A stretch of DNA of 45,687 nucleotides from the NCBI GenBank assembly GCA_029262735.1, contig JAJCYY010000069.1, positions 1 through 45,687 of the forward strand, in the 5' to 3' direction. The notes beneath the pieces were generated by a model, which ran no database searches, was not told the origin of the DNA, and was given only the letters and a program-made list of their open reading frames with translations. Source of the stretch: Chloroflexota bacterium. Lineage in GTDB: Bacteria > Chloroflexota > Dehalococcoidia > Lucifugimonadales > Lucifugimonadaceae. The stretch's first letter is position 1. Every line of letters starts with the position of its first letter. This document shows positions 9,284-19,070 of this stretch, in pieces. Position numbers and translations under genes: made by a program.

Positions 9284-10096
9284 ATGTCTCATCCGCTGTT
9301 CAGCCTCGCAGGGAAGGTCGCGCTCGTGTCTGGCGCAGCAAGCGGCATGGGCCGCCAGATGGCGATTGGATTTGCCGAGGCCGGTGCGGACGTGTTGCTC
9401 GCTGACATCAATTTGCCAGGTGCAGAAGCCACGGCAAATGACATCGGCAAGCTCGGGCGCAGGGCTGTTGCAGTGAAGTGCGATGTCTCGAACGTCGATC
9501 AAATCAGAGAGACATTTCGCAAACTGGATAGTGAGTTCGGGCGGATCGACGTCCTCGGCAACGTCGCCGGTGAAGCGACCATGAAGATTCCCGAGGAGAT
9601 GCCCGTTGAAGAGGTGCAGCAGGTGTTCCAGAACCTCGTGTTCGGGCGATTCGTGATGTGCCAGGAGGGCGGCAGACGGATGCTCAAGCAAAGCAAAGGC
9701 AGCATCATTAACTTCGGGTCGGTAAGTGGCTGGAGTTCGCTCGGCCGCGGGCAGACGGCCTACGGCATGGCGATGGCGGCAGTGATCCATCTGACGAAGG
9801 AGCTGGCTACGCAGTGGGCAGCGAGGGGGGTCAGGGTTAACTGCATCATGCCCGCGCAGGTCTGGAACGACGGGCTCCGGGCACGAGTAGAGGAAACTCC
9901 CGAGGTGCTGGACACGTTCATTGGCGGTATTCCAATGAACCGGCTGGGGGAGCCAGAGGAGATCAAGGGTCCCGCGATATTCCTCGCCTCAGACGCAGCA
10001 TCGTTCGTCACCGGGATGGCGCTTCCTATGGATGGCGGAAACCTGGCATTGAACGCAGGTGGAACGTATCCCGGAAGCCCGCGTGCCATCGGATAA
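9284..10096 (+). CDS. Short-chain dehydrogenase/reductase-like protein lacking the YxxxK lysine
   Basis: A 270-residue classical SDR fold. The glycine-rich cofactor loop is SGAASGMGR (17-25), DINL marks the end of beta-2, and the C-terminus has the usual FVTGMALPMDGG. The active-site Tyr is Y160 (QTAYGMAMAAV) with a Ser at 146 or 148. The lysine expected at position 164 is Met: codon ATG at 9773-9775, one base from AAG. The NNAG motif is also altered (GNVAG). In the family that Lys positions the nicotinamide ribose and lowers the Tyr pKa, so ordinary dehydrogenase chemistry is doubtful. AGAAGG upstream supports ATG 9284. Confidence 0.85.
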   Translation: MSHPLFSLAGKVALVSGAASGMGRQMAIGFAEAGADVLLADINLPGAEATANDIGKLGRRAVAVKCDVSNVDQIRETFRKLDSEFGRIDVLGNVAGEATMKIPEEMPVEEVQQVFQNLVFGRFVMCQEGGRRMLKQSKGSIINFGSVSGWSSLGRGQTAYGMAMAAVIHLTKELATQWAARGVRVNCIMPAQVWNDGLRARVEETPEVLDTFIGGIPMNRLGEPEEIKGPAIFLASDAASFVTGMALPMDGGNLALNAGGTYPGSPRAIG

Positions 10097-10110
10097 TACG
10101 CAAAGCCACT

Positions 10111-10152
10111 GCCGGGAAGGCGGTTCGAGGGGGCTTGAACCGCCTTCCCGGC
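10111..10152. terminator. Strong 16-bp hairpin between convergent genes
   Basis: Perfect inverted repeat: arm GCCGGGAAGGCGGTTC at 10111-10126, its exact complement at 10137-10152, with a 10-nt loop. It lies 14 bp after the dehydrogenase stop and 55 bp before the end of the opposite-strand FtsZ-like gene, where a bidirectional terminator is expected. There is no T-tract on either side, so if it terminates it may be Rho-assisted or act mainly as a 3'-end stabiliser. Confidence 0.6.
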
Positions 10153-10159
10153 CGGCAAC

Positions 10160-10190
10160 TTCCTGCGCAGGAAAGATCTACGGTCTTTCC
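10160..10190. repeat. Two short palindromes following the hairpin
   Basis: A perfect 14-bp palindrome (TTCCTGCGCAGGAA, 10160-10173) runs directly into a second small hairpin (GAAAGA ... TCTTTC, about 10171-10189). With the 16-bp stem just upstream, almost all of the 111-bp convergent intergenic stretch is foldable. Role unknown; probably part of the transcript 3' ends of the two converging genes. Confidence 0.45.
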
Positions 10191-10207
10191 CGCGCGGTAC
10201 AAAGCGT

Positions 10208-11287
10208 TCAGGTCAACGAAGAAGAAAGTAAAGCAGCCGAATCGATCAGTTCAACAGGCGCAAGTTCACGTGAGGCCTGTCCGCTATCGACAACGAGCGG
10301 TCGCTTCAGTTGCCGACGGCTGCCGATCAGGGAGATTCGAACGCTCCCGGCAAGCAATCGGGATCGCATGACCGCGGTGTGAATCTCGGCGTCTGCACCA
10401 AGTCTGGCTTCCATGGTTGCCGTGATGGTTGCCACGTAAGACACCGGAAGGTCGGGACCGGATTCGACGACGACGAGCGCGCGGTCGACGTTGAGGAGAG
10501 AATCCTTGCCTGCAGATGCCATCTCCAGACATGCACGTGCCGCCTCTGTCGCGCCTGTGTGGGCGTAACCGCTACCGGAACCGAATATCCCCGTTGCACC
10601 ATTCCTGAGCACAGACCTGAGATCACCAGGGTCTGCGTCGCAGCGCCCCGGACCCGCGGTCGTGATCGCTGCAAGAGTTGCAACGAACGATGCGGCATAG
10701 CGACGATCAGCTTCAAAAGCGTCTGCTAATGGAACGCCCGTGTGATTCACAACTGAGGGATCCGGCTGCGGGATCTCCAACACCGAATCCGACGCCTTCC
10801 GCAAGCTATCGAAAGCGTCCGCGGCCATGAGGTGTGTGCCGATGGGCTCGAAATCGAACGGCATCACCGGCAGTGCTACCACAAGCGCTCCGGTCTTACT
10901 GGCGATGTCAGCTATCGCCGGTGCTGCTCCCGCCCCTGTCCCTCCGGCAAGTCCGGCGAGGACCACTACACACTCCGCGCCAGAAACGAGATCGGCTATC
11001 GAAGCCGATTGCTCTTCGACCGCTGCGGCAACCTTGCCAGCGTCTCCACCTGAGCCGAAACCGTGCATCGATGCGGCTCCAAGCAGCACCGACTTGTCGC
11101 AACTCGATCTATCCAGCGAGGCTGAATCCGTGTCCAAGCACGCCACCTCAACTCCGCGAATCGACCGACGCCGGACCTCTGACGCCATCCTGCACCCGGC
11201 ATCGCCAACACCAACGACGTGTACGGGCCTATCGACCGGCAATTCCGCTGCGGCAAACAACCTCGCCTGCCCTGCATTCTTCCGCAT
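10208..11287 (-). CDS. Divergent FtsZ/tubulin-family GTPase paralogue
   Basis: A 359-residue protein with the order of an FtsZ: T1 loop GVGDAGCRM (26-34; FtsZ has GVGGGGGN), tubulin signature GGTGAGAAP (115-123), a T7-like segment DADPGDL (217-223; FtsZ has NVDFADV), then the beta-rich activation domain ending ISLIG (318-322). The two T7 acids that catalyse GTP hydrolysis across the subunit interface appear kept, while the Asn becomes Asp. The N-terminal glycine loop is degenerate, and there is only a ~35-residue tail with no obvious membrane-tethering peptide. It is therefore a paralogue, not the division FtsZ. AGGAG precedes ATG 11287. It is divergent from the mmcB-like gene across two LexA-type boxes. 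Confidence 0.82.
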   Translation of the reverse strand: MRKNAGQARLFAAAELPVDRPVHVVGVGDAGCRMASEVRRRSIRGVEVACLDTDSASLDRSSCDKSVLLGAASMHGFGSGGDAGKVAAAVEEQSASIADLVSGAECVVVLAGLAGGTGAGAAPAIADIASKTGALVVALPVMPFDFEPIGTHLMAADAFDSLRKASDSVLEIPQPDPSVVNHTGVPLADAFEADRRYAASFVATLAAITTAGPGRCDADPGDLRSVLRNGATGIFGSGSGYAHTGATEAARACLEMASAGKDSLLNVDRALVVVESGPDLPVSYVATITATMEARLGADAEIHTAVMRSRLLAGSVRISLIGSRRQLKRPLVVDSGQASRELAPVELIDSAALLSSSLT

Positions 11288-11327
11288 CCACTCTCTCCTA
11301 TGCGCTGTCCCAGTGTAGAGTCCTGGG

Positions 11328-11339
11328 GAACATTTGTTC
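11328..11339. promoter_or_regulatory. LexA/SOS-type box 1
   Basis: Perfect GAAC-ATTT-GTTC palindrome, matching the Gram-positive type LexA (DinR) consensus GAACnnnnGTTC. It sits 41 bp upstream of the FtsZ-like start codon in the divergent region shared with the MmcB-like gene. That the box is bound by LexA is inference; lexA is not in the window. Confidence 0.6.
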
Positions 11340-11392
11340 TGTATGGGAAAATTAGCACGCCCGTTCTATTAAGTCTCCGAAACCTGTCACAG

Positions 11393-11421
11393 TTTTCGAA
11401 CAATTGTGCGAAAAATATTTT
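11393..11421 (+). promoter_or_regulatory. Predicted mmcB promoter containing LexA-type box 2
   Basis: TTTTCG at 11393-11398 and TATTTT at 11416-11421 are separated by 17 bp and could be -35 and -10 elements for the gene starting at 11463. Between them lies CGAACAATTGTGCG (11397-11410), one base away from the full CGAAC-N4-GTTCG LexA palindrome. An operator in the promoter spacer is a classic position for repression. The -35 match is weak. Confidence 0.45.
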
Positions 11422-11462
11422 GCGACAATCGGCAGACACATTCAGCACAGAGGTCCGAACGT

Positions 11463-12155
11463 ATGACTGCAACCATCAAGCGACGTAACGAATCCGGCCT
11501 GACCTATGAGCTGATGTGGGTAGCGTGGCACTGGCTTTACGAACATGCCGGATGCCGGGTCATCGGTTTCGAGGTGCGCCTGGAAGGTCCATCGGGCCGA
11601 ATCGCGGATGTTGTTGGAGTCGACAGGTCAAACCGCGTCTACCTGGTCGAGGTGAAGGCCTCGAAATCTGACCTGTCGAAAGACCACCACACAGCGCGTG
11701 ACAGGAAGCGGCTTGAAGAGGATTCCAGGGGACTGGCAGAAGCGGCTGCATTCGCTTCGGAGCTGGCATGTATGACGAACGGATTTAGCGACGCAGCCGC
11801 TGACCTTGCAGTGGGACTCAAGGAGTCAGCAACTGCACGGTACGAAGCCACTGAGCGAAGACTTTCGGTCTTCAGTACGAAGTTTCATGATCCGGCTTAC
11901 CTGCGAGCAGCCGACTTTCACTACTTGATGGCCCCTCACGGACTCGTTTGGCCAGGTGATCTGCCGCCGTTCTGGGGACTGCTGAATGAGCGCGGAGATA
12001 CTGTGGCCGAAGCGCCACCCAAGCAGATTAGACGTGTGACTGCGCACGTGTTGCGGGCCGTCGGCAAGGCGAACGCCCGGGACCTCATGAAGGCGTGCGG
12101 ACGGGAGTTAGTCAGCCACGAGCAGGGGCCAGCCGATTCCCTGGCATCTGGCTAG
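11463..12155 (+). CDS. mmcB: MmcB-like DNA repair protein, PD-(D/E)XK nuclease fold
   Basis: A 230-residue protein with the nuclease core RIADVVGVDRSN followed by YLVEVKASKSDL, that is, Asp on one strand and the E-x-K pair on the next, as in PD-(D/E)XK enzymes. The LVEVK...SDL pattern and size suit the MmcB family, a damage-inducible repair factor in alphaproteobacteria. The extra ~120 C-terminal residues (FHDPAYLRAADFHYLMAP, PPFWGLLNE) show a conserved-looking second half. ATG 11463 is chosen for the AGAGG upstream; an in-frame extension to 11406 would run through the promoter. The LexA-type boxes upstream support an SOS role. It could instead be a generic restriction-like nuclease domain. 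Confidence 0.7.
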   Translation: MTATIKRRNESGLTYELMWVAWHWLYEHAGCRVIGFEVRLEGPSGRIADVVGVDRSNRVYLVEVKASKSDLSKDHHTARDRKRLEEDSRGLAEAAAFASELACMTNGFSDAAADLAVGLKESATARYEATERRLSVFSTKFHDPAYLRAADFHYLMAPHGLVWPGDLPPFWGLLNERGDTVAEAPPKQIRRVTAHVLRAVGKANARDLMKACGRELVSHEQGPADSLASG

Positions 12156-12200
12156 CACACGCACTTCAGCAGCTGTTTTCGAGCGCGTTGACCTGTCTAG

Positions 12201-14456
12201 CTATAGGTTCGTCTCGCCACTTTCACCTGGGTCGCCATTTATCGCGGAGCCAGCGCCCGGCGTTCCAGGTACAAGATCATTCCCCTCCAGAATCGGATCC
12301 CATCCATCTGTGGGCGCAACATCGTAGACCGCGTAGCTCCAGCCACCGGCACCGCCACCACCGGAGGTGCCAGCTGTTTCGAGCTGGAAGCTGCAGCAGC
12401 CGCCAGAACCGCCTGAGCTTCCGCCGGATCCGCCCGGTGATCCTCCAAGTCCGGCTGCACCACCGATACCGCCGTTGCCGCCCCGGCCGGTGACGATCCG
12501 ATTGCCGATAACTGTAGGAGTCACGCCTGGTCCGACGACTATCCCATACGAGGGACCACCCGCGCCGCCGCCGCCCTGGCCGCCGATTCCACCGGATCCT
12601 CCTCCTCCGCCTTCACCTCCGTCGCCGCTGCGGCCGATGTCGCAACCCAGGAACGAGCATACGTTCGGCGCTCCGACTCCGCCCTTGGTTCCCCTTCCGC
12701 CCGTTCCGCCTGCACCACCGTTACCGCCTCTACCACCGTTGCCTGCGACAATCATGTTTTCTTCAATTGTTGAACCGACAGTTCCCATCAGTACGATGCC
12801 GATGCTCGCGCCGCCTGCAACGCCACCGTTGCCACCCCTGCCTCCAACTCCTCCACCGCCGCCGCCACCGCCTGCGCCGCCGTCGAGTCCAACCCCACCG
12901 GCTCCTCCTCCTCCGCCTCCCCCGCCTGCGCCATTTGCACTATTCTTGCCGTTGGTGCCATTGCGAGGTTGAAAGAGGCCGCTGGTGTCAAAGGCTCCGT
13001 AACCCACACCGCCTGTACCACCATCTCCGCCTGCGCCACCGGCCCCACCGCCTCCGTCGCCAACTCGTCCGTCGCCCACTTTGTCACCAACGCCGCCGCC
13101 CACTCCGCCACCCGCCTGGCCGTCGACGGGTATTAAGCCGGTGCCGCCGTTACCGCCCCTTCCGCCATTGGCTGAAGAAACGCCGCCTTTGCCGCCGGTC
13201 CCGCCAGTGGGGCCTGAGCCATTACTGCCGTTCGTTGTGGCAGATCCACCGTCACTGCCTTTTGACCCGATCAGGCCTTCGCCACCGTTTCCAGCAATGA
13301 TCTCGTTTCGTTGGATTACGACATTAAACAGCGTGCCTACGAGCACGCCGTAGCTGGACCCTGCAACGCCGCCTTGCGTTCCGTCACCTGCGTTGCCCGT
13401 GCGAAGAACATTGTCCTCAATTGTGAGAGTTGCGCTGCCTCTGTCTGTCTTAACTGCGAACGTGCTTTGACCAGGTGAGTCGGCGTCAGCAGCGGTGATA
13501 TCGAAGCCCGAAAGCCAGGCGTCGGCGTTCACGACTGAAAACCAGACGGCGAGCGAGGCGCCGTTCAGCTTCGTCTTGTTATTCTCCACGTCCCTGATCC
13601 AATCGGGGCCGTAGCCGCCGTAGAGGCTTGCTGTAGTCGGAGGACCGAGGGTGTCAGCCTCTTCGTACGCGCTGCCGTCATCAAGTGACATCACGTGCAG
13701 GTCCTCGTCCGGGCCATTGATGCGGTTGATTGCGAAACTAATACTTGCGAATGGGTTTTCCCTGGATCCGTTCCCTGTGTCGTCGCTACCCCGGTTGCCA
13801 TCTATAAACAGCCCCGGGTTTCCGGTGTGCTCGAACACGTTGATCCGAACGCGATCAGGCCGAGATTCGGCTGTTCCATCGTTCACAGTCAAATCGAAGA
13901 TCAGTGTGCTGACACTTTCGGGTACCGCGAAACTGGGAGTCGGTCCCACGAACCGACCGACCCCGCCTGTCACGTCAGGTCCGTGAACCTGTGTCCATGT
14001 GTATGTGAGCTGGTCGCGGTCCGGGTCGGAGCTGCCGCTGCCATTGAGGCCGACGAAGTTGCTTATCTTCGAGTCGATGTCGTTGCCGGCCGCTGCAATG
14101 GCGTTCGAAAAACGCGGCGTCGGAGTGGCGGTTGGTCGAGGTGTGCTTGTTGGAGTAGCCGCCGGAGGCGGGGTGCTGGTTGGTGAGGAACCGATAGCGG
14201 TCGGCGATGGAGACACAGTGCCGCCCGGTGATACCGAAGATGCGGCTGTTGCGCCAGCCCGTGCCGTAGGCGTCGAGCGCGCTCCAGCGGTCGCCGAAGC
14301 GACCGCAGCTGTACCGATTGGCCCTGGAGTGACGGTTGGAGTCTCGGGCTCGGGATCACCGGATTCGCATGCGAATGCCCCGGCAATTAGCGTCATCGAT
14401 AGGATCAGCAATAACGTTCGAGTGCAGCGTCTCAACGATGGCCAGTGATTTGACAA
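12201..14456 (-). CDS. Glycine-rich beta-helix secreted protein, probable lipoprotein
   Basis: About 751 residues. An N-terminal signal segment (RRCTRTLLLILSMTLIAGAF) ends in AFAC, a weak lipobox. A ~85-residue Thr/Pro/Ala linker with repeated PTATPTP units is followed by a PKD/REJ-like domain (LNGSGSSDPDRDQLTYTWTQ) and then a right-handed beta-helix region (LFIDGNRGSDDTGNGSRENPFASI, rungs such as IEDNVLRTGNAGDG and IQRNEIIAGNGG). Long GG-x-GG tracts like mycobacterial PGRS are inserted between rungs. A Cys-Cys pair sits near the end. Start TTG 14456 is chosen for GGAGG six bases upstream (alternative TTG 14474). It is the only gene between the atp operon and mmcB. Likely surface-anchored; adhesion or matrix role is inference. 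Confidence 0.75.
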   Translation of the reverse strand: MSNHWPSLRRCTRTLLLILSMTLIAGAFACESGDPEPETPTVTPGPIGTAAVASATAGARSTPTARAGATAASSVSPGGTVSPSPTAIGSSPTSTPPPAATPTSTPRPTATPTPRFSNAIAAAGNDIDSKISNFVGLNGSGSSDPDRDQLTYTWTQVHGPDVTGGVGRFVGPTPSFAVPESVSTLIFDLTVNDGTAESRPDRVRINVFEHTGNPGLFIDGNRGSDDTGNGSRENPFASISFAINRINGPDEDLHVMSLDDGSAYEEADTLGPPTTASLYGGYGPDWIRDVENNKTKLNGASLAVWFSVVNADAWLSGFDITAADADSPGQSTFAVKTDRGSATLTIEDNVLRTGNAGDGTQGGVAGSSYGVLVGTLFNVVIQRNEIIAGNGGEGLIGSKGSDGGSATTNGSNGSGPTGGTGGKGGVSSANGGRGGNGGTGLIPVDGQAGGGVGGGVGDKVGDGRVGDGGGGAGGAGGDGGTGGVGYGAFDTSGLFQPRNGTNGKNSANGAGGGGGGGGAGGVGLDGGAGGGGGGGGVGGRGGNGGVAGGASIGIVLMGTVGSTIEENMIVAGNGGRGGNGGAGGTGGRGTKGGVGAPNVCSFLGCDIGRSGDGGEGGGGGSGGIGGQGGGGAGGPSYGIVVGPGVTPTVIGNRIVTGRGGNGGIGGAAGLGGSPGGSGGSSGGSGGCCSFQLETAGTSGGGGAGGWSYAVYDVAPTDGWDPILEGNDLVPGTPGAGSAINGDPGESGETNL
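12340..13400 (-). repeat. PGRS-like Gly-Gly-X coding repeats
   Basis: Within the beta-helix protein, this stretch encodes mostly GG-x-GG triplets (GNGGRGGNGGAGGTGG and variants) interrupted about every 60-100 residues by beta-helix rungs ending in an IVAGNGG or IVTGRGG type motif. On the plus strand it appears as CCGCC-rich DNA, giving spurious proline-rich reading frames. The DNA units are not identical copies, so expansion is old or constrained at protein level. Confidence 0.7.
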
Positions 14457-14505
14457 CGTGTCCCTCCGTCCCAACCGGTCGAAATTGCGCGCCGATAGTT
14501 TTGCC

Positions 14506-14531
14506 GGCCGGCCGATAAGAAATCGCTGGCC
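14506..14531 (-). terminator. Possible hairpin after the atp operon
   Basis: Read on the minus strand, GGCCAGCGAT can pair with ATCGGCCGGCC around a 5-nt loop, giving a stem with one bulge and one mismatch. It lies about 65 bp past the atpC stop and about 50 bp before the lipoprotein start. No U-tract follows, so it is only a candidate partial terminator or processing site. Confidence 0.3.
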
Positions 14532-14596
14532 GCAGAGTTTTGGTCTCGGTAGCGCAGGCGTGCGTGATTTCTATCGTCAGACAGGTTACGCGGGAA

Positions 14597-15052
14597 TTAC
14601 CCCTGTGTTGCGCCCGGTTGCGGAGGAACGCGTCCTGCCAGACCTCGTCCACCGCGCCTGCGGGCTACGTTGAGTCTAACGCGTGCCCGTCTGAGTGAGC
14701 CAAGCGCACGCTCGACATCGATATCGCCCGAGCGGTCGGCAAGCCGTTGCTGTGCCCGGTTGACGGCATCTTCTGCGCGGGTGATGTCAATGGCACCTTC
14801 GTCTTCAGCCGAGTTCGCAAGTACGGTGACGCGGTTGGAGTTGACCTCCATGAATCCGCCAAGCAGAGCGATGTGGTGCTCCTCGCCGCCGTCGAGGTAC
14901 TTGAGGTCACCGTTGTCGAGGCTGGTGATCAGCGGCGCGTGCGATGGCAAGATGGTCAGTTGACCGTCAGAGCTGGGCGCGGTCACGGTGTCCGTCTCGC
15001 CGGAGAATATCCTGCCCTCTGCTGTGACTATGTCTACTTGAAGCCGCGCCAT
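14597..15052 (-). CDS. atpC: ATP synthase epsilon subunit
   Basis: The central-stalk subunit that couples and inhibits F1. The 151-residue product starts MARLQVDIVTAEGRIFSGE and has the beta-sandwich marker ILPSHAPLIT and GGFMEVNSNRVTVLAN, then the two-helix domain AEDAVNRAQQRL...ALGSLRRARVRLNVARR. ATG 15052 is chosen because AAGGG lies just upstream; the open frame continues further but has no ribosome-binding site. The Gly/Pro/Arg-rich C-terminal tail of about 18 residues is longer than usual. It is the last gene of the operon, 49 bp after atpD. Confidence 0.95.
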   Translation of the reverse strand: MARLQVDIVTAEGRIFSGETDTVTAPSSDGQLTILPSHAPLITSLDNGDLKYLDGGEEHHIALLGGFMEVNSNRVTVLANSAEDEGAIDITRAEDAVNRAQQRLADRSGDIDVERALGSLRRARVRLNVARRRGGRGLAGRVPPQPGATQG

Positions 15053-15101
15053 TTTTCCCTTGTTTCCCTGTAGTCGTTCTCTTGCCTGGCCGAGCCTGTC
15101 A

Positions 15102-16556
<1,455 letters not shown>

Positions 16557-17441
16557 TTAGCCTTCGACCGCTGCAACACCGCCAACGATGTCCAGCAGCT
16601 CACCTGTTATCTGTTCCTGACGTGCCTTGTTCAAGTCCAGCGTCAGATCGTCGATCAGCTCATGCGCGTTGTCCGTTGCATTGCGCATAGCCACCATGCG
16701 TGCCGAATGTTCACTTGCAATTGCTTCCAGTATCGAGTGATAGATCTGGGTTTCCACATACCGCGGAACCAGCGTGTTCAGCACAGCCGCCGGATCAGGC
16801 TCGAAGATGTACTCGATTCCGGCGTCTGTCGCACCCGGTGTCTCGTCTTCGGGCACAGGCTCAACGGGCAGGATCTGCAGAAGGGTTGGCTTCTGGACTG
16901 CGGTGTTGATGAACTGGGCGTAGACCATGACCACTCTGTCGACTTCGCCGTCGATGAACTGGTTCGCGACGAAGCGAGAAATAGCCACTGTGTCGTCGAG
17001 CCGCGGCCTGTCTTCGACTGTGAAGGTCGCCTTCATCTCTTCGACTATGCGACCCGCGAAACGTTCGCCTTTGCGGCCAACGGCCACCGCGGACACCGGT
17101 ACTTCGGAGTCTCGAACAAACTGGCCTGCCACCCGGTTGAGGTTTCCGACAAGTGCGCCAGCGAGTCCGCGGTCCGGTGTGACGAGAAGCATCAGGACCC
17201 GGTTGACGGGCCGCTGAACTAACAGTGGAGTGATCCGACCGTCCTCATCGTCAACCTGTCCGCTCACTGCTGAGAGGTCGGCGAGCACTTCACGCATCTT
17301 CTCGGCGTAGTCACGGCCGTTGCGTACCATCTGCTGAGCGCGCTGCATCTTCGACGCAGCGATCAGCTGCATGGCGTTTGTAACCTGCGCCGTACTGCTG
17401 ACAGAGCGGATCCTTGCGCGTATTTCTTTTGTGCTCGGCAT
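16557..17441 (-). CDS. atpG: ATP synthase gamma subunit
   Basis: 294 residues forming the rotor shaft. The N-terminal helix MPSTKEIRARIRSVSSTAQ with TNAMQLIAASKM and the C-terminal helix with ARMVAMRNATDNAHELIDD and LNKARQEQIT are the conserved coiled-coil pair. The central domain carries VTPDRGLAGALVGN. Length and order are typical. Start ATG 17441; 67 bp downstream of atpA. Confidence 0.96.
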   Translation of the reverse strand: MPSTKEIRARIRSVSSTAQVTNAMQLIAASKMQRAQQMVRNGRDYAEKMREVLADLSAVSGQVDDEDGRITPLLVQRPVNRVLMLLVTPDRGLAGALVGNLNRVAGQFVRDSEVPVSAVAVGRKGERFAGRIVEEMKATFTVEDRPRLDDTVAISRFVANQFIDGEVDRVVMVYAQFINTAVQKPTLLQILPVEPVPEDETPGATDAGIEYIFEPDPAAVLNTLVPRYVETQIYHSILEAIASEHSARMVAMRNATDNAHELIDDLTLDLNKARQEQITGELLDIVGGVAAVEG

Positions 17442-17508
17442 AATTTTCTCTGGTGCGAATCAGGCTGTTCCGGGGTTTCCCGGCCATGCCCCAGCGACCA
17501 TCGCATTC

Positions 17509-19020
17509 CTACAGTGACATCGTCTGCTTGAAGCCCTTCACCGCGTCGTCCAGTTTCGTCTTGTCGTCGTCTTCCAACTTACCCGACTCCGCAATAGCCT
17601 TCAGAACGTCTGGCACGTTGGCAGAAATGTATTCGTACCATGCGCTCTCGAACGCGCGCACCTTGTCGACATCGACGTCCTCAAGTGCGCCCTGGTTCGC
17701 AATGTAGAACATCGTCACCATGTTCTCGAACGAGATCGGCGCGTTCTCATCCTGCTTCAACAACTCCCGGAACCGCTCACCGCGGGACAGCTGGCGCCTT
17801 GTGACAGGGTCAAGATCCTCTGCACCGAACTGGGCAAACGTCGCCAGGGCATCGAACTGTGCCATCTCCGTCTTCAGACTCCCGGCAACGGCCTTCATTC
17901 CAGATCGCTGTGCGGAAGAGCCAACACGTGTGACCGAGATACCGGAGTTGACCGCCGGTCTGATACCGGAGTTGAACAGGTCCGGCTCGAGGAACAGCTG
18001 ACCGTCGGTGATTGAAATCACGTTAGTCGGGATGTAAGCCGAAACGTCACCGGCCTGCGTCTCGATGATCGGCAGCGCTGTGATCGATCCACCGCCATAG
18101 TCCGGGTCAAGCCGAGCCGCCCGTTCGAGCAGGCGGGAGTGGAGGTAGAAGACATCTCCCGGGTATGCCTCACGTCCGGGTGGGCGCCTCAGCAGCAGCG
18201 ACATCTGGCGGTACGCCCACGCGTGCTTTGTCAGATCGTCATACACGATCAGCACATCTTTGCCCTGCGCCATGAAGAACTCAGCCATGGCGCACCCCGC
18301 GTACGGAGCGAGGAACTGCAGCGCGGCGGATTCAGAGGCGTTTGCGGTCACGATGATCGTATTGTCCAGCGCTCCGTTGTCCTCCAGCCGCTTCATCGTC
18401 GCCGCGACCTTTCCGGCTCGCTGGCCAATGGCGACGTAGACACCGACGATGTCCGAGTCTTTCTGGTTGATCAGGGCATCCACGCACAACGAGGTCTTGC
18501 CAGTGGAGCGGTCACCAATCACAAGCTCACGCTGCCCTCTGCCGACGGGAACCATTGCATCGACAATCTTGATGCCGAACTGCACCGGCTCGTTAACAGA
18601 CTTCCTGGTGACAACGCCGGGTGCGATCTTTTCGACAGGAAGCGTCTCTGTTGTGGAAATCGTGCCCTTGCCATCGAGTGGACGGCCAAGTGGGTCGACC
18701 ACGCGGCCCAGCATCGCCTCGCCAACCGGCACTTCGATGATGCGGCCGGTACTCCGGACTTCATCGCCTTCTTTGATATCCAGGAAGTCGCCCAGGATCA
18801 CCGCGCCAACCGAGTCCTCTTCCAGGTTCAGCGCAAGCCCGAGCACGTCTCCGGGGAACTGCAGAATCTCGTTGAGCCGGACGCCGGAGAGTCCGTGGAT
18901 CCGCGCAACGCCGTCCGCTGCTTCGATGACGGTGCCGACATCGACCATTGTCAACTCGCCGCCGAACTCTTCGATCTGTCTCTTGATGACCGAAGCTATG
19001 TCCTGGCCTCTAACCGACAT
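17509..19020 (-). CDS. atpA: ATP synthase alpha subunit
   Basis: 503 residues. The non-catalytic nucleotide site is GDRSTGKTS (most bacteria have GDRQTGKT; Gln to Ser is a mild variant). [23 protein letters not shown] and the signature [17 protein letters not shown] are present. The crown domain starts [11 protein letters not shown]. Alternates with beta in the F1 hexamer. ATG 19020 lies 50 bp after atpH. Confidence 0.97.
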   Translation of the reverse strand: MSVRGQDIASVIKRQIEEFGGELTMVDVGTVIEAADGVARIHGLSGVRLNEILQFPGDVLGLALNLEEDSVGAVILGDFLDIKEGDEVRSTGRIIEVPVGEAMLGRVVDPLGRPLDGKGTISTTETLPVEKIAPGVVTRKSVNEPVQFGIKIVDAMVPVGRGQRELVIGDRSTGKTSLCVDALINQKDSDIVGVYVAIGQRAGKVAATMKRLEDNGALDNTIIVTANASESAALQFLAPYAGCAMAEFFMAQGKDVLIVYDDLTKHAWAYRQMSLLLRRPPGREAYPGDVFYLHSRLLERAARLDPDYGGGSITALPIIETQAGDVSAYIPTNVISITDGQLFLEPDLFNSGIRPAVNSGISVTRVGSSAQRSGMKAVAGSLKTEMAQFDALATFAQFGAEDLDPVTRRQLSRGERFRELLKQDENAPISFENMVTMFYIANQGALEDVDVDKVRAFESAWYEYISANVPDVLKAIAESGKLEDDDKTKLDDAVKGFKQTMSL

Positions 19021-19070
19021 CGGACACCTTCTTTTCCTGTTCCATTACCCGTTCCTGCAAAACCGCGGTG

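Noticed and set aside
12367..13353. Plus-strand open frames with very high proline content
   Set aside because: They are the reverse complement of GG-x-GG codons in the minus-strand lipoprotein and lack ribosome-binding sites.
12340..13400. Repetitive DNA that could look like a CRISPR array or minisatellite
   Set aside because: Units are not identical, there are no constant repeats with unique spacers, and the pattern follows protein triplets.
12201..14456. Mycobacterial PE_PGRS protein
   Set aside because: Only the glycine repeats are similar; the PE domain is missing and a signal peptide plus PKD and beta-helix parts are present.
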